Assembly: GCA_026929865.2 (NCBI GenBank)
Contig: CM049402.1
Coordinates: forward strand, 11,223,501 to 11,287,500
Reading direction: 5' to 3'
DNA: 64,000 nucleotides
Origin: Hyperoplus lanceolatus
Taxonomy: Eukaryota > Chordata > Actinopteri > Uranoscopiformes > Ammodytidae
Below are positions 27,127 through 39,879 of the stretch, piece after piece. Both the position numbers and the translations under genes were made by a program. Position 1 is the stretch's first letter; each line of letters starts with the position of its first letter. The notes below the pieces were generated by a model, which worked only from the letters and a program-made list of their open reading frames with translations, ran no database searches and was not told the DNA's origin.

Positions 27127-28344
27127 TTCTACACCCTGAACTCTTGTCAGTCAGATGTCTCTCTTGGTGCACAACGGTTCAGTGCTTTTAACTTGCAACT
27201 ACAGTATGCTGTTGATTTCCTGTTTGCCACTGATGAGAGGGGACCAGGTGGGATGAAGCAGGTTAGAGGACTGGGATGAAGTGAGGAGTAGAGGCCGTGG
27301 GCTGGCCCTCCCCATTCATGTACAAGAGAAGAAAGTTGTTCTCCAAATTGATTGTTCTCATTGAGTCTCATGTTCGCTTTCATGTACGCTGTAAATGTAG
27401 CGTAGACTTTTCTTAGATTATCTCTACATTAGTATTTGAAACCTGCTAAAAATACGGGCATCTATGGATTCCCAATCTAACAGCTATATCCCACCAATCC
27501 TCTCTCAGGAGGTTTTGAGAAAGGGGTGCAAACACGCCTCAAGACCTGCTTCAGTTGGTTCTCCTCCCCTGCCTGTAACTTGTTGCCACGTCCCCAAAGT
27601 TTTGCGGCTCAGTATGACGTCACTCCATTAAGTGGCTGCTGCATGTACTGCTCTAAGGAAACACATACTATATAGAGAAATATATATATATATAAATAGA
27701 TAGATGGCTATGATTTTATTCTTTTGTAATATAATTTTTCTTCATTACTCGCACAGGAGATATTTGTATGTACTTCTGTCCGCCAAACATCTATGTACTA
27801 CAATCTTCACGCTCCACAGATGTTGTATGGCATCCACTAAACCTCTTTAGATATTTGTAAATGCTACAGTGTGATACCTTTCAACGCAAGTCTTTTGTTT
27901 TACCAACCATGATTTTTGCTTTTGAGAACAAGCAAAGCAAGAAAAAAGTTTAAAAAAAAGAAAAAAAAATGTGTCCGGCTTTGACATGACCTAACTAACA
28001 CTGTATTATTGTAACTGAAATATGTATGATCCTATGATGAGCTATCACTTCCCTTTCACTCTTTAAAAAAAAGACAAAAAATATACCAGTGTAAAAAAAA
28101 CGTATATGTAGTGTATGCTTGTATTTAGTGAGCCTTCATGCTGTCATTATTTCCCAATGTATGGTGGTGAACTATGGTGGCAATGTGCAGTCCTAAATGG
28201 ACTAGCCCAGATATGTTGTAAAACCCTTTTTTTGTACACCCCGCTCATCAACTGTGACAGTGAAGTAGTGAATTTCATTTATTTTCGGACTTTTTATTTT
28301 ACATAAATGGATACAGTGGTAATGTGTTTTGTTTATAAATCACT

Positions 28345-28350
28345 AATAAA
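28345..28350 (+). promoter_or_regulatory. Polyadenylation signal of the alpha transcript
   Basis: A canonical AATAAA, followed by a second AATAAA-like string (AAAATAAATG) about 20 bases on. It is the first good candidate signal in an AT-rich setting after the alpha stop codon. Confidence 0.6.
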
Positions 28351-30128
28351 GTTTTCTTTCTTAAAAATAAATGTGGATTAATTGACTCTGCTATTTTCTT
28401 TGTCTCTGAACAGCTTATCTGTACATTTGAAAATTGTGTAATGAATGAAATGTTTTAAAGATAGGCTGAAGTATTCAAAGCCTTTATTATAAACCGTGAG
28501 AATCATTAGTTGAAAAAAAGCCAATGCAACCTACCATGAGACTTGGAAAAAATACATTTGTAAAATTTTGAGTATTATTTTTCATGTCAGTGATGGCAGG
28601 ATAGACAAACACTCAGTGCCCAGTACTGAGGCCAAATTTCTCCTTGTTGAAAGCAGTGGTCACAGATGGTCCAAACAGTCCCTTGTGAGAGGCAGCTTCC
28701 AGACACGACATAATTTAATTGAGTGCCTAAGTAGATCTATTGTATTCCAGCGGGGCAGTTTGCAGAAGAAGAAAAAAAAGATCACAATGTCACAATGGAG
28801 AGACATCAGCCATGCTGGCCTATAAATGCAGTATTGATAATTGTTTTATCCGGTGGTTTCCTAAAGGGTAATTTAGATCTCTTTGAACTACAACAGTTTT
28901 CCCGTTTTGTCACTGTGCTTGTCTGAAATATAAACCTCATGAAGACTCATTCATGACATGTGTAAGATACATGTGTCATTATTCTGAGTTTTATACTTAT
29001 GCTGCCCTTGAAATGTATAAAGTTAATGAGCCGGAGTTGTCTCTATGGCAACAGCCATGCTTAGCAAACACAGGAGGGTGAAAACAGTTGGATGCCCAGG
29101 ATGGGGTCAAGGTGTCTGTGGGGTTGTGTATTTTCATTCCACACAGCACACATGACCATTGCTGCTGATTTCATATAGCAAAACCATAAACAATGTCTCT
29201 GACTCCACACTGGACATTTTACATTAGAAAGCAGCAGATCCATAGAAGCACAGCACTTTAACAAAAAACACTACACCCACACATTTAAAATGCCTAAAGT
29301 TATATTCCCATGAGCATTCACAATGTGCTCTGGTCTTTCTGGATTTTGGCTCATTTGAGTTATACAAACAAATTAACAAACAAACAAATGGCTAAGTGTG
29401 CAGAGAAGTAGCGCCTGCAGTGTTTGGTCTGCAGAGCAGTGAATCTCTGGCTAACAAATACATATACACACATTAGGGCAGAGTGGACAGAGCAATGCAG
29501 GCAGACCAGTAAGCCATATGCTCATTGTCTTTATAAGATGGCCACAGATAAAAATGTAAACCCATAAACAATGAAGTATATGTTCATTTGTGCAATATGG
29601 ATTCAAACAACTTAAAACTTCAATTATCTAATGTGAAAAGAGTCTTAACAGTTGATGAACAGATTTAGCTTAGGCAAAATTGGGGGACACAGGCATTGAA
29701 GTGTGCTTGTGTTTGTCTTAGGGAGTGTTGTCTGGTGATGTTGCCAGCTACGGTGACTCCGCAAAACCATCTTCCTGCTGTGGAAAGGCAAATGGATTGG
29801 CTTGGAAGCAGCCAGGATGAAGATGGAGAGATTTATGTGCACAATAATGTTGGCCTCTGGCAATAACAGCACTAAACATAACACTAGAGACACAGACCGT
29901 GTGGAAAAGTACGAAGGGGGTAAGTGAAGCAGGGGCAGACAGTGGATCTAGAATTAAGTAAATGTGTTTCAGCCTGTCAAGATGAATTGAAATTATCTTA
30001 AATTGACTACTAGTAGCTTACATATAATAAATAGACTATGTAAGTGCAAATGTGTCCCTGATATTTGGTGTTAGATGTGTAAATACATTGCCATTTGTTC
30101 AAGATGCCAAAATATGACAGAAACAATG

Positions 30129-30261
<133 letters not shown>

Positions 30262-30513
30262 CCATAGTTCTGATGCTTCTGTTAGCATAGGCTAAAAATA
30301 TTAAGTTATATTATTTAAATTATTTCAACGTCACAAAATGTAACCCAGATCTAGGCTGAGGTGGGATGGAAATGGCAAGTTAAAGCTTTACATGAAACAC
30401 AGCGGCAGCAAGCACAAATGCCTTGATAGTTTACCATGCAGGCTGCCTCAACACATAAGCCTTTACTTTTGTGTGATGGCCGTTGAGAATAGATGGGCCC
30501 AAACAACAACGGG

Positions 30514-30670
<157 letters not shown>

Positions 30671-32106
30671 GTGGCTGCGCATTGCTTTGTCCATCCATTC
30701 CTGTTTGCAGCACCTCTCCCATCTGCAGCAGGACAAGCGGAAGGCGCCATCTCCTGGCCAAAGAATCACAGCACATTGGGTGCCAGTGGCTAAAAGATTA
30801 ACCAGGAAGAAAGATGACAAAAAAAGAGAACTTGTTAAATGATTTTTTTTTAACTGTATCTCCATTGATTATAAGAATTAGGCTACTTTAAAAAATAAAG
30901 TGGTTGAGAGCAAGGGAATGGTATAAAAGCAAAGTAGCCTAAATCATATAGATCTCTATACTGTAGGCCTAGCCTATATATGTTTTACATTGATTTAAGG
31001 TAAATAGTGTTGCATTGCATAAAAGAACAATTATAGGTAGCCTACATTTTCAGAGGTTAATTGAACATAATAAGAAATAGCCCAGGCTACAGCAGAAATT
31101 GTGTTTGAACATTGTGAACAAGAAAGGGCCTAAACATCCCAGCGACGCAAGCTTTCTGACTAGCCTGAAAAAAAATCTAGGCTATATGAACATAAACAGT
31201 TTGAATTGGTGTTGCCAGTACCGGAAGGCCAATTAAGGTTAAGGTCGTCCTTCTACAACGCTATACTTCTTGACATTTTAAATCATATAAAGTTTAAAAC
31301 CATATACAATTTAAAAAATATATATTTGAAAGATTATGGCATTTTTCGTGCTTCATTGACAGTTCAGAGACGCGGATTCAAACCCGCGTCTGCTGCAACG
31401 AAGAGGAGCCTCATGGGAATGTATGTGGTTTGGTGGCGGACAAAGTCTAATATTAATCTCGGGCCTTAGCCTACAATAACAAAAAAAGGAGAATAGAAAT
31501 CCAATATAATGTAGGCCTATTTAAATGCTATAGCCTTCAATTAAAAATGTAACACTCTTAAATCTTAACTTTTTATATAAAAATGTTACTTCTTCAATGT
31601 AATATTTAAGTACCTAATTTAATATTTCATAATTCAAATTATTGCTGGCGGCGACGGAAGTCATTAAGGTTAAGCACCGGTGTCTCACACAAAATAGTCC
31701 CCTGAAGAATTTGCTTTGGTAACTTTGTGGGGGGAGCGCTCATTATCTTCCCTTTGTCGCTTTTATGTTCTATGGAAAAGTCCAATAAGTTGCCAGACAA
31801 CGTTTGGGAAGATTTGTTCAGGACTTCGAAAGGAATGAATCAACGACGACGTAGACTAATAATTATGTTCATCGATAAGTCAACCTCTCTATGGTTACCA
31901 AGGCGACTACAACAATGGCCGACAACGGAAGCTACACGTCGAAGTAAGCGTATCTATCTTCACCCCCAAGCTAACATAATGGACATGTATTGTTTGGTTT
32001 CTCCACCTACACTTCTACTCAAACAAACCAGTATTATATTACCAACCTTATTATAGTATTTCCTAAATGGCATATCCATTAATGTAAATAGGCCTACTTG
32101 AAGTTA

Positions 32107-32259
32107 AAGGTGCAGTGTGTAATATGACATCATCAAGAAAGTTCTACAAAGTTCTAGAATGCAACGCTCCCTGGGTAACCCCAACCCTTTACAATAATAA
32201 CAGAAGCTACAATGGCCTTCAAGGACAAGAACAATTCTAAATGTTAAACAATGCACCTT
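32107..32259. mobile_element. Short MITE with 16-bp inverted ends
   Basis: The left end AAGGTGCAGTGTGTAA and the reverse complement of the right end (AAGGTGCATTGTTTAA) match at 14 of 16 bases. Both ends are flanked by GTTA (32103-32106 and 32260-32263), which would be a 4-bp target duplication. The AGGTGCAGTGTGTA start is a familiar terminus of small TTAA-type elements in teleosts. There is no coding capacity. Confidence 0.75.
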
Positions 32260-33204
32260 GTTATGTATCTTTATTAAGCTATGTAGGCTAGCTGAAGTTG
32301 TAACTACAAAGTAGGACACAGGACATGGTCAAACCACAGAAACATAAAACTGCTAGCCAACATAGCGAAGAGTGTTGCCGAAACCAACATAAAACCACAA
32401 AGAAAAGTCGGTTGTACAAATGTTTGGAGGCAAATGCTATTGGAGTTTAATATCTGTTAACCATGAGTAAGGTTTTATTTATGTCTACTCCGCAGAACTA
32501 AAACCTTCTGACTTTTAAAGTGCACTGTGGAAAAAAAAGAAGACTTGCTTTAATATCTAAATAATATAGACTAGTATTTGAATATGCCTAAGGGAGTATC
32601 ATATCCTGACAGCAACTTGTTGTCTTGTTCAATGTGCATATTATGCTCAATTATAATTTAATTATCTGTGTAGACAGTGTAACGTTTTGAAGCTAACATT
32701 GCTTTTTGTGGTCGACCTTTTTCCATTAATCACAAAAGACTAACTGGGCGCTTTCAGCATCCCATCTGGAAAATGTTTCTAAAAATCCTGTGTATTTCAT
32801 ATATTTTAACCAAACTGTATACACTAATTTAAATCTAATCTAGCTTTGAAATAAAATGTCAATGCTAAATTAATGCATATCTGCACATTCAGTAGAAAGT
32901 ACAGAATACTAAACTACATTTGATGATGTTGTTTTCTCCTTAGGTGTCTGTACTTCGAGAGAGGAAACCCTTTATTGTGGATAATGCTGGACATTCTTGA
33001 AAAACATTTTCCTGCTCATCATTCAAAACTACAATCATAGTGAGTTAATTAAATTGAATTCTCTTTTATGGGCCAAGAAGAAGAAATGAACATTTAAGAT
33101 GTGACAACAAAAGTAAAATGACTCCAAAGACCCCATTAACTGAGCAGCTCAGCTCCAAACTGACAGAGGGATAGTAGTAAGAAAAAGTACAGTGCTTCCT
33201 GCTT

Positions 33205-33432
33205 TTGGGTCGGATCGAGTCCGGCCAAATTCACACCACAAACTGCAGCAGAGTGCGTTTGGAAGCGCACCGAGACCACCTCTTAAGGTGGGTTTTGGAG
33301 CTTGTTTGGTCCGCCCTTGAGTGCGATTGCTGTATTCACACCTGCCTGAAAGATGCGCACCGAAGGCGGAAGTGCACCTGAGTTTGTTTCAACCAAACTG
33401 AACATGGCAGGTGTGAATACACCCTGAGACTC
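33205..33432. repeat. Possible old MITE
   Basis: The inverted pair GTATTCACACCTGCC (about 33332) and GGCAGGTGTGAATACACC (about 33406), with several GCGCACCGA motifs, resembles non-autonomous hAT-type elements of fish. The boundaries and the family are not secure. Confidence 0.35.
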
Positions 33433-33971
33433 ATTGATGTTTAGGAATTACTTTTTATTTAGGTTTAGTATTCAAAGTTGATATTTTGATTTGGGACATT
33501 ATTAGTGTCTGCATTGGAAGGAACTATGTGGAGACAATACTGACTTCTGCAATTCAGTTGTGAAGTTTTGCAGAGACTGAAAGATTGAGAGTAAAGATAC
33601 TACGTGATGGCGGAGCTGCTGGCTAGCTGTTTGTACTAAAGCAAAAAAAAACAAATGACAGCTGAAAAGCAAAATAGCTGGTCATTATACGCGGTGTTAC
33701 ATTGCTCTTTAGTCATACAGCAATCACTTTTACAGTGTGCTGGCTTCATAACGCAGTCACTGACAGGAAGTTAGCTAAAAAAACATTTCCCTGACTTCTC
33801 CTTTAATATAAGTGTATCTTCCTAAAATGATTTTTTGTACAATGTTTTTGATTTCATCCATAGATTTTCCAAGAGTTCTCACCTGTAACAACACCATGAA
33901 TAAAGCTATCACCCCTACGTTGTGTGTTGACATTATTTTATAGTGATATAAATATGGTTTCCCATCTTTAA

Positions 33972-34872
33972 AAGAATAGTTCAACATTTTACATGTTAAG
34001 CTTTTTGCCTCATTCCTCAGCTCAAGAAAAGACGACAGAAACCAATCCTGTAACTGTCCGTGTATTTCTGATGTAGGGGTGGTGGGGATGGCCTAGAGGA
34101 AAGCGGGCTGACCAGTACCCATGAGGTAGCTGGTTTGATCCGCAGGAACCGGACAGGAGGGTGGTATTCACAACACAAGTGGTGGCTGGTATTGCATATA
34201 CGGTAGCCTACCCACCATCTCAGCAAGACACTTAACCCCAAAACTGCTCCAGGGGCACGGCACTGCGTCACCCCTTCTTGAAGAACTGCATTTGTGTGTT
34301 AGAGATGTAGGAGGGGTTAGTGAATAAGCAATTGTGATTACTGTATGCATGTGTTAATTGACGAATAAAGACTTAACTTAACTTAAATGGGCAAAGGTCG
34401 CTCATCCAGGTTATCTTAGCTCAAAGACTGGTAGTCAAGGGAAGCAGGTCAAAAGATAATCTTCACAACATCACTTAATGCTCCTGTGTGCTTGTTGGGA
34501 CTTGTTTATTTATCACGTTATGTTGTGCTCTATATGTTAAAATGACATGTTGTGTCATTTTAGAATCAACTACATATGTGACCGTCACAGGTACTTCCTG
34601 GTTTCCTTCCAGTATGTATTTCATTTTTAAGGGACATACTGTGGTAAATAAACAAGTGCTTGTGCACACAGGAGTGTTTAGTGATGTTTTAAAGTTTATA
34701 TTTTGACCTGCTCCCCTTGACTACCAGTGTGTGAGCTAAACTAACCTGGATGAGTGAAATTTCAACCATTTCTGCATAAAAAATGCACAGTTACAGGAAC
34801 GTTCTTTGTCGCCTTTTCTTGAGCCTGAGTGTGAGGCAAAAGGTTACAAATTAAAAATATTGAACTATTCCC
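33972..34872. mobile_element. Fold-back MITE flanked by TTAA, interrupted by a SINE
   Basis: TTAA (33968-33971 and 34873-34876) flanks two long inverted arms. The left arm begins AAGAATAGTTCAACATTTT and the right end reads AATATTGAACTATTCCC. Further in, CTCAAGAAAAGACGAC pairs with the reverse complement of GTCGCCTTTTCTTGAG. The inner arms (about 34401-34510 and 34645-34754) also pair over roughly 110 bp. The GGAATAGTTCAACATTTT-type terminus is common in teleosts. A SINE sits within the left arm. There is no transposase. Confidence 0.8.
34073..34387 (+). mobile_element. tRNA-derived SINE inside the fold-back MITE
   Basis: A pol III promoter-like head (GGGGATGGCCTAGAGGAAAG as box A and GGTTTGATCC as box B) leads into the core phrase CAAGACACTTAACCCCAAAA, CTGCTCCAGGGGC, typical of fish tRNA-derived SINEs. 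It ends in a short ACTTAACTTAACTTAA tail. It splits the left arm of the fold-back element, so it inserted later than that element. Confidence 0.78.
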
Positions 34873-35335
34873 TTAAAGAAAGAGTCAACCTGAAATGTGT
34901 CTTTCTATCATGCTTTGTCATTGTACATCTGATAATCATTTATGTGATTTGCCAGGAAGTTTTTTCATGTTTGGCATAATGTCTATGGAATAATAAAATT
35001 GTCTTTTTCAATCAAGTACTTTAAAAAAAATCTTTGAACATTATGCATTAGGGTGTATACTAAGTGACTCAATGTGTGGGTGAAGATGAGGCAGGTTTAG
35101 ATGCCAACAGATATTGCTAGCAGGTGTAAAGAGTAAAGTGTTTAACCAGGACGTTTATAAAGCAAGTCTTTCTGAAAACCCTCCTACATATGCCATAGCG
35201 ATTAATGTTAAGCATTTTCTTTTCTGAAAACTCTTGTGCTCACATTAATGGAGTGCCGGGGCATAGGACATTAAATAATTTTAGCATGTAGCATCATGGT
35301 CACTTTGTGGCAATGGTCCTCCTTCTAATCTCAAG

Positions 35336-35356
35336 GTATCTGTCCATGGTGCTGAA
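35336..35356 (+). promoter_or_regulatory. RE1/NRSE site upstream of gamma gene 1
   Basis: The 21-bp site contains CTGTCCATGGTGCTGAA, an exact match to the reverse complement of the core of the canonical REST/NRSF site (TTCAGCACCATGGACAG). It lies about 617 bp before the CSE-like box of gamma gene 1. REST represses neuronal genes in non-neuronal cells and is known to act on Pcdh clusters. Confidence 0.88.
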
Positions 35357-35952
35357 ACCCTCCTCATGCACAAATGCAACTGTTCTTTCAACTTTAACCA
35401 TGCTACTAATAATATTGACCTTTTTTAAAAAAATTACATGCATTCCATTTTAAAACTGTTTTAAACGTGTTAGTAGTTATCCACTGTATTTTTCTATCGT
35501 ACGATTTTAACTTAAGGGACTTTTTTTACTTTTTTTTTTACTCTTTATTTTTTTGGACCTATTCCACCACATTTTAGTGAGAAACAGAAAACAAATAACG
35601 AAATATTGTTTAGATTGAGATTTAAAGAAACAATTTAGATTTTTAAGAACACATGATGAGGTTAAAAAATACAATGAAATATTAACCACTAATTCCCAAA
35701 CTTTTCTGGATTATCACGAAATTTCACGATCATGAAAAAAGCAGCTTCAAATGTAGGCTCCCTGTACTTGTGTAAAGTTAGTATATAATAGTTAATTCTA
35801 ACTCCACAAGGACCATATTCAACAGTGAAGTGCAGCTAACATATTGACAAATCACTATTAACAATCATAGACTACTGAACTAAATATTACCTTGACGTGA
35901 TTGTATGAAGTGAACACCATTTCATAACATGATACTGAAGAGAAGAACACGA

Positions 35953-35970
35953 CTCAGGGTGTCGCTGTTG
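35953..35970 (+). promoter_or_regulatory. CSE-like promoter element, gamma gene 1
   Basis: CTCAGGGTGTCGCTGTTG, with the CGCT core, sits about 228 bp before the ATG. The same position and core recur before every gamma exon in the window. The conserved sequence element of clustered Pcdh promoters is a CTCF-binding box that governs stochastic promoter choice. Confidence 0.8.
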
Positions 35971-36180
35971 GATGTCAGAAAATTAACACACTCCACTCCA
36001 CCCCACCCACTATGAGACTATCCAGAGATCTTTGTTTCCCCCTCAGAGAATCGGTTCAATACACGTACACATGTTTGCGAACGCTGGAGCTTAATGTTGC
36101 ACCGTGCACTTTTTTGGACATATTTATTATTTCGCTCTGGAAAGCACATCTTGCAAGGTGAAGAAGATTTTTTTGTCAGC

Positions 36181-38565
36181 ATGGGAGACAAAGGATTTGT
36201 ATCGCTTCATCCGATCTTGTGCTTCGCTTCCTTTAGTGTAGCACTGCACCTCGTTAATGGAGACTTGAGCTATTCTATTCCAGAAGAGATGAAACGCGAG
36301 TCTGTCATTGGAAATATAGCCAAAGATCTCGGTCTTGACCGTGGAACCTTTTCTGCAAGACAGGCCCGTGTTGATTTCGAAGAAACTCGGAAAAGGTACT
36401 GTGACATTAATCTGAGTACCGGAGATTTGATCGCATCGGAGAGAATTGACAGAGAAAGCCTTTGTGGCAAGAAACCCTCGTGTGTTGTGAAAATTGATCT
36501 CGTGTTAGAAAATCCTCTTGAGCTTCATCGTGTAAGCATTCATGTCCAAGATGTAAACGATAACTCTCCACAATTCAACGATAATTTCATTGAAATGGAA
36601 ATAAGTGAGCTAGCTGAAAAGGGAAGTCGATTTCCAATCGAGGAGGCCCATGACGCAGATATAGGTCAAAATGCTGTTCAAAGGTACAATCTACAAAAGA
36701 ACGACCATTTCGTTTCATCGGTTGACAGCAACAAGGTGGCTCTTGTACTACAGAATAAACTTGATCGAGAGAAACAAAAGGAGATTAATTTGGTCCTTAC
36801 TGCTTTAGATGGTGGCTCTCCTCAAAGATCGGGCACAGTGGTCATACACGTCACTGTGCTGGATGCTAATGATAACGCCCCAGCGTTTAGCCAGGCCGTT
36901 TATAAAGGCACTCTGCCTGAAAACTCTCCTCCAGAAACCTTTGTGATTAAAGTTAGTGCTACAGACGCAGATGAAGGAGTGAGCGGAGATGTCACATATC
37001 AATTTGGTCACGTATCTGATGACCATGTTGATGTTTTCTTAATTGATCCTAAAACTGGCGAAATAAGAGTAACTGGTGTGATTGATTTTGAAGAAAGGAG
37101 TTCTTTTGAAATGAGGGTGAAAGCTAAAGATGGGTTAGGACTAACCTCATATGCCAAAGTGTTAATAGATGTCACTGATAAGAATGACAATGTTCCGGTT
37201 ATATATCTGAAATCACTTTCCAGCCCCATACCTGAGAACGTGTCACCTGGTGCAGAGGTGGGCACCATTAACGTGCAAGATCGAGACACTGGGAATAACG
37301 GACAGGTCCGCTGCTCCATCCAACAAGGCGCCCCCTTTAAATTAGTTCCTTCTATTAAAAACTATTATTCTCTGGTGACCACAGGACAGCTGGACCGTGA
37401 ACTAGTGTCTGATTACAACATTACAATCACTGCCACTGACGAGGGCTCTCCACCTCTGTCCTCCTCTAAAACTGTTCAGTTATCTGTAGCAGACATCAAC
37501 GACAACCCACCTGTGTTTGAGGAACAGTCCTACAGCGCATATGTGACTGAAAATAACAAACCTGGCTCCACTTTATGTACCGTTACTGCTCGAGACCCCG
37601 ACTGGAGACAAAACGGTACAGTGATGTATTCTCTGTTACCCAGTGAGGTGAACGGTGCCCCGGTGTCCTCCTATCTGTCTGTTAACGGAGACACGGGGGT
37701 GGTCCACGCTGTGAGGGCGTTTGATTATGAACAGTTCAGGAGTTTTAAAATTCACGTGATGGCCAGAGACAACGGTTCTCCTCCGCTCAGCAGCAACGTG
37801 ACCGTCAGTGTGTTCATATCGGATGTGAATGACAACTCTCCTCAGATACTGTACCCCGCCCCGGAGGGCAACTCCTTCATGACCGAGCTGGTCCCCAAAG
37901 CTGCACACGGAGGCTCTCTGGTGTCCAAAGTGATAGCGGTGGACGCAGACTCCGGACAGAACGCCTGGCTGTCCTATCATATAGTCAAATCCACTGATCC
38001 GGGACTTTTCACTATCGGTCTACACAGCGGAGAGATCAGGACACTGCGGGACATTTCTGAATCTGACAGCATGAAACAGAACCTTATTGTGGCAGTGAAA
38101 GATAACGGACAGCCCTCTCTCTCTGCCACCTGTTCCATGTATTTACTTATTTCTGATAACTTGGCTGAGGTGCCAGAGCTGAAGGATATTTCATATGATG
38201 AGAAGAACTCCAAGTTAACCTCATATCTGATCATTGCGCTGGTGTCTGTCTCCACCTTCTTTCTGACATTCATTATCATCATCCTGGGTGTGAGGTTTTG
38301 TCGCAGGAGAAAGCCCAGACTGTTGTTTGATGGAGCAGTGGCTATCCCCAGCGCTTATCTCCCTCCTAATTACGCAGATGTTGACGGCACAGGAACTTTA
38401 CGCAGCTCTTACAATTATGACGCCTACCTGACAACGGGTTCTAGAACCAGTGACTTTAAGTTTGTGACATCTTACAATGACAACACGCTGCCTGCTGACC
38501 AGACTCTGAGGAAAAGTCCTTCAGACTTTGTCGATCCGTTCGAGGATTTAGAGGCATCTATAGAG
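36181..38565 (+). CDS. Protocadherin gamma-type variable exon 1
   Basis: A gamma-type clustered protocadherin variable exon of 795 codons. The start MGDKG is shared with the next four copies, so it is preferred over the in-frame Met 29 codons upstream. Signal peptide about residues 1-27, EC1 with Cys95-x5-Cys101, DxNDN linkers near 124, 228, 333, 438 and 548, membrane span about 682-704 and a cytoplasmic piece ending [11 protein letters not shown]. The phase-0 donor is GAG|GTAGGA at 38565/38566. Constant exons lie beyond the window. Read through the donor, the frame ends at 38610 after [16 protein letters not shown]1-EC3 differ most from the sister copies (for example [14 protein letters not shown]), whereas EC4 to the tail is shared. 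The gamma assignment rests on position after the alpha constant exons and on sequence character. Confidence 0.93.
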
Positions 38566-39090
38566 GTAGGAACCGTTCAAAGGATTTCATTGTATAAAAT
38601 GCATCTATGAGTTGTTTTGGTGCAGCGTGTTTGTTGACTGTGTTTGTTGAAGTGAACTGTTTACATGAAACACTTTCTCTATTTTGGTAGATGCTTACTT
38701 TGTGTATTACATCATTCATTAATTATATATTGTCTCCTCATTACATTCCATTAGAACTAACCTAATGTCCTTTTATGAAAGTTTTTTTTATATATTATTT
38801 GCATGTATCCACACATAAGTCAGGTCCCATTTTATATTCCATGTTTCGGAATGATAAACTTTAAATATCATTACGCGGAGAAGCAGTTGTTTTGTAGACG
38901 TGTTTCCCGTAATCATCCCTTAACTGCACGTGACTGAAAGGGGCTTCTATTCCTGAGTCAGCCAACCGGTAGCTGTCTGATAGTTTTAGTCTAAAAATCC
39001 GTAATTGTTTGCTTTTTTGAAACTGTTTAAGTCATTATTATAGGATAAGAGCACTATTAAACCTATTTGATCCATCAGCCATATCACAAG

Positions 39091-39111
39091 GTGTCTGTCC
39101 ATGGTGCTGAA
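39091..39111 (+). promoter_or_regulatory. RE1/NRSE site upstream of gamma gene 2
   Basis: Contains CTGTCCATGGTGCTGAA, the RE1 core, 554 bp before the CSE-like box. Confidence 0.88.
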
Positions 39112-39644
39112 ACACTCCGAGGCGCACAGGCACAACCGCAACTGTGTGTCTTTTTCTCCTCGGTATGCTTTCTAAATGTAATTGATGATAATATCAGCAA
39201 TTTTACATACATGACATGGCTGTTGATTTTCTGACGTAAGGGTATTTTTTTTCATATGGTGCACACATCCATAATGTTATGATTTTAAAAAGTAACAGTA
39301 TAAGTGGATTTAAGTGTTTCTCAAAGCTTTGCTGGCTTTTTTCCCCTCAAACCGTAATATTTATTGAACTACCACGTCTGTCCTGCATATAGCTTATTAA
39401 GAAAGCTCTGTAGAGAAAACACTAACACATCAAACCAACATCCATGGAGCTGCAGTATTAATAGGGTGATGCAGATGTAAATCTCCAAATCTGAGCTAAT
39501 TCTAATGAATAGATCATGAGGTTTATTTATTCATTAGAAATTCATTTAACAGGGAGTTGCGATTATCTTATTATGGCTTGAGACTTTATAAAATAACTGT
39601 TTATGGAGTTAATATTTTGTGACATATTGTTTGGATAAAAAGTG

Positions 39645-39669
39645 TCTCATGGTGTCGCTGTTGACTGAC
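39645..39669 (+). promoter_or_regulatory. CSE-like promoter element, gamma gene 2
   Basis: The core GGTGTCGCTGTTGACTGAC lies 235 bp before the ATG. A conserved downstream stretch (CAGGCAGTCACCACTCCACC) follows in genes 2-5. Confidence 0.82.
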
Positions 39670-39721
39670 AGAAAACAGGCAGTCACCACTCCACCCACTG
39701 CTACAAAGATATCAGCTGCAG

Positions 39722-39844
39722 ATGTCTAGAAGACCGTTTACATTTTGGCCCACATTTTATCTTCTAGCGTACATTGCCGTGAATGTTTGGATTATTCACT
39801 GTTTTTATGAAAGCTTCAGTTTTTTTTTGACCGGGAATTTCTAG
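39722..39844 (+). other. Upstream open frame in the gamma gene 2 leader
   Basis: An ATG within the conserved leader opens a 40-codon frame ([12 protein letters not shown], then hydrophobic residues) that stops at TAG 39842-39844, before the MGDKG start. The same ATG in genes 4 and 5 stays open and in frame with MGDKG. Whether it is transcribed or translated is unknown. Confidence 0.4.
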
Positions 39845-39879
39845 CTTGTACAGACTAAGGGACGCATCTGTGTGACAAT

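Larger units (their letters stand above)
25487..28370 (+). other. pcdha: 3' UTR of the alpha transcript
   Basis: No coding sequence is recognisable after the alpha stop until an AATAAA signal at 28345-28350, about 2.86 kb downstream. The length is similar to the long 3' UTR of mammalian alpha transcripts. A run of 20 G lies at 27107-27126. The transcript end is inferred from the signal and the AT-rich, mRNA-like sequence. Confidence 0.7.
38611..39879. other. Spacer between gamma genes 1 and 2
   Basis: About 1.27 kb. The whole spacer is repeated, with small changes, after genes 2 and 3 and partly after gene 4. It holds the RE1 site (39091-39111), the CSE-like box (39645-39669) and a short upstream open frame (39722-39844) of the next gene. 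Confidence 0.85.

Noticed and set aside
31368-31391. tRNA T-arm-like hairpin (AGACGCGG, loop, CCCGCGTCT)
   Set aside because: No acceptor stem, D arm or anticodon arm can be built around it. An isolated hairpin only.
36094-36180. In-frame upstream Met giving gamma gene 1 a 29-residue extension
   Set aside because: Not shared with the other copies. The MGDKG start with its immediate signal peptide gives all five copies the same 795-codon length.
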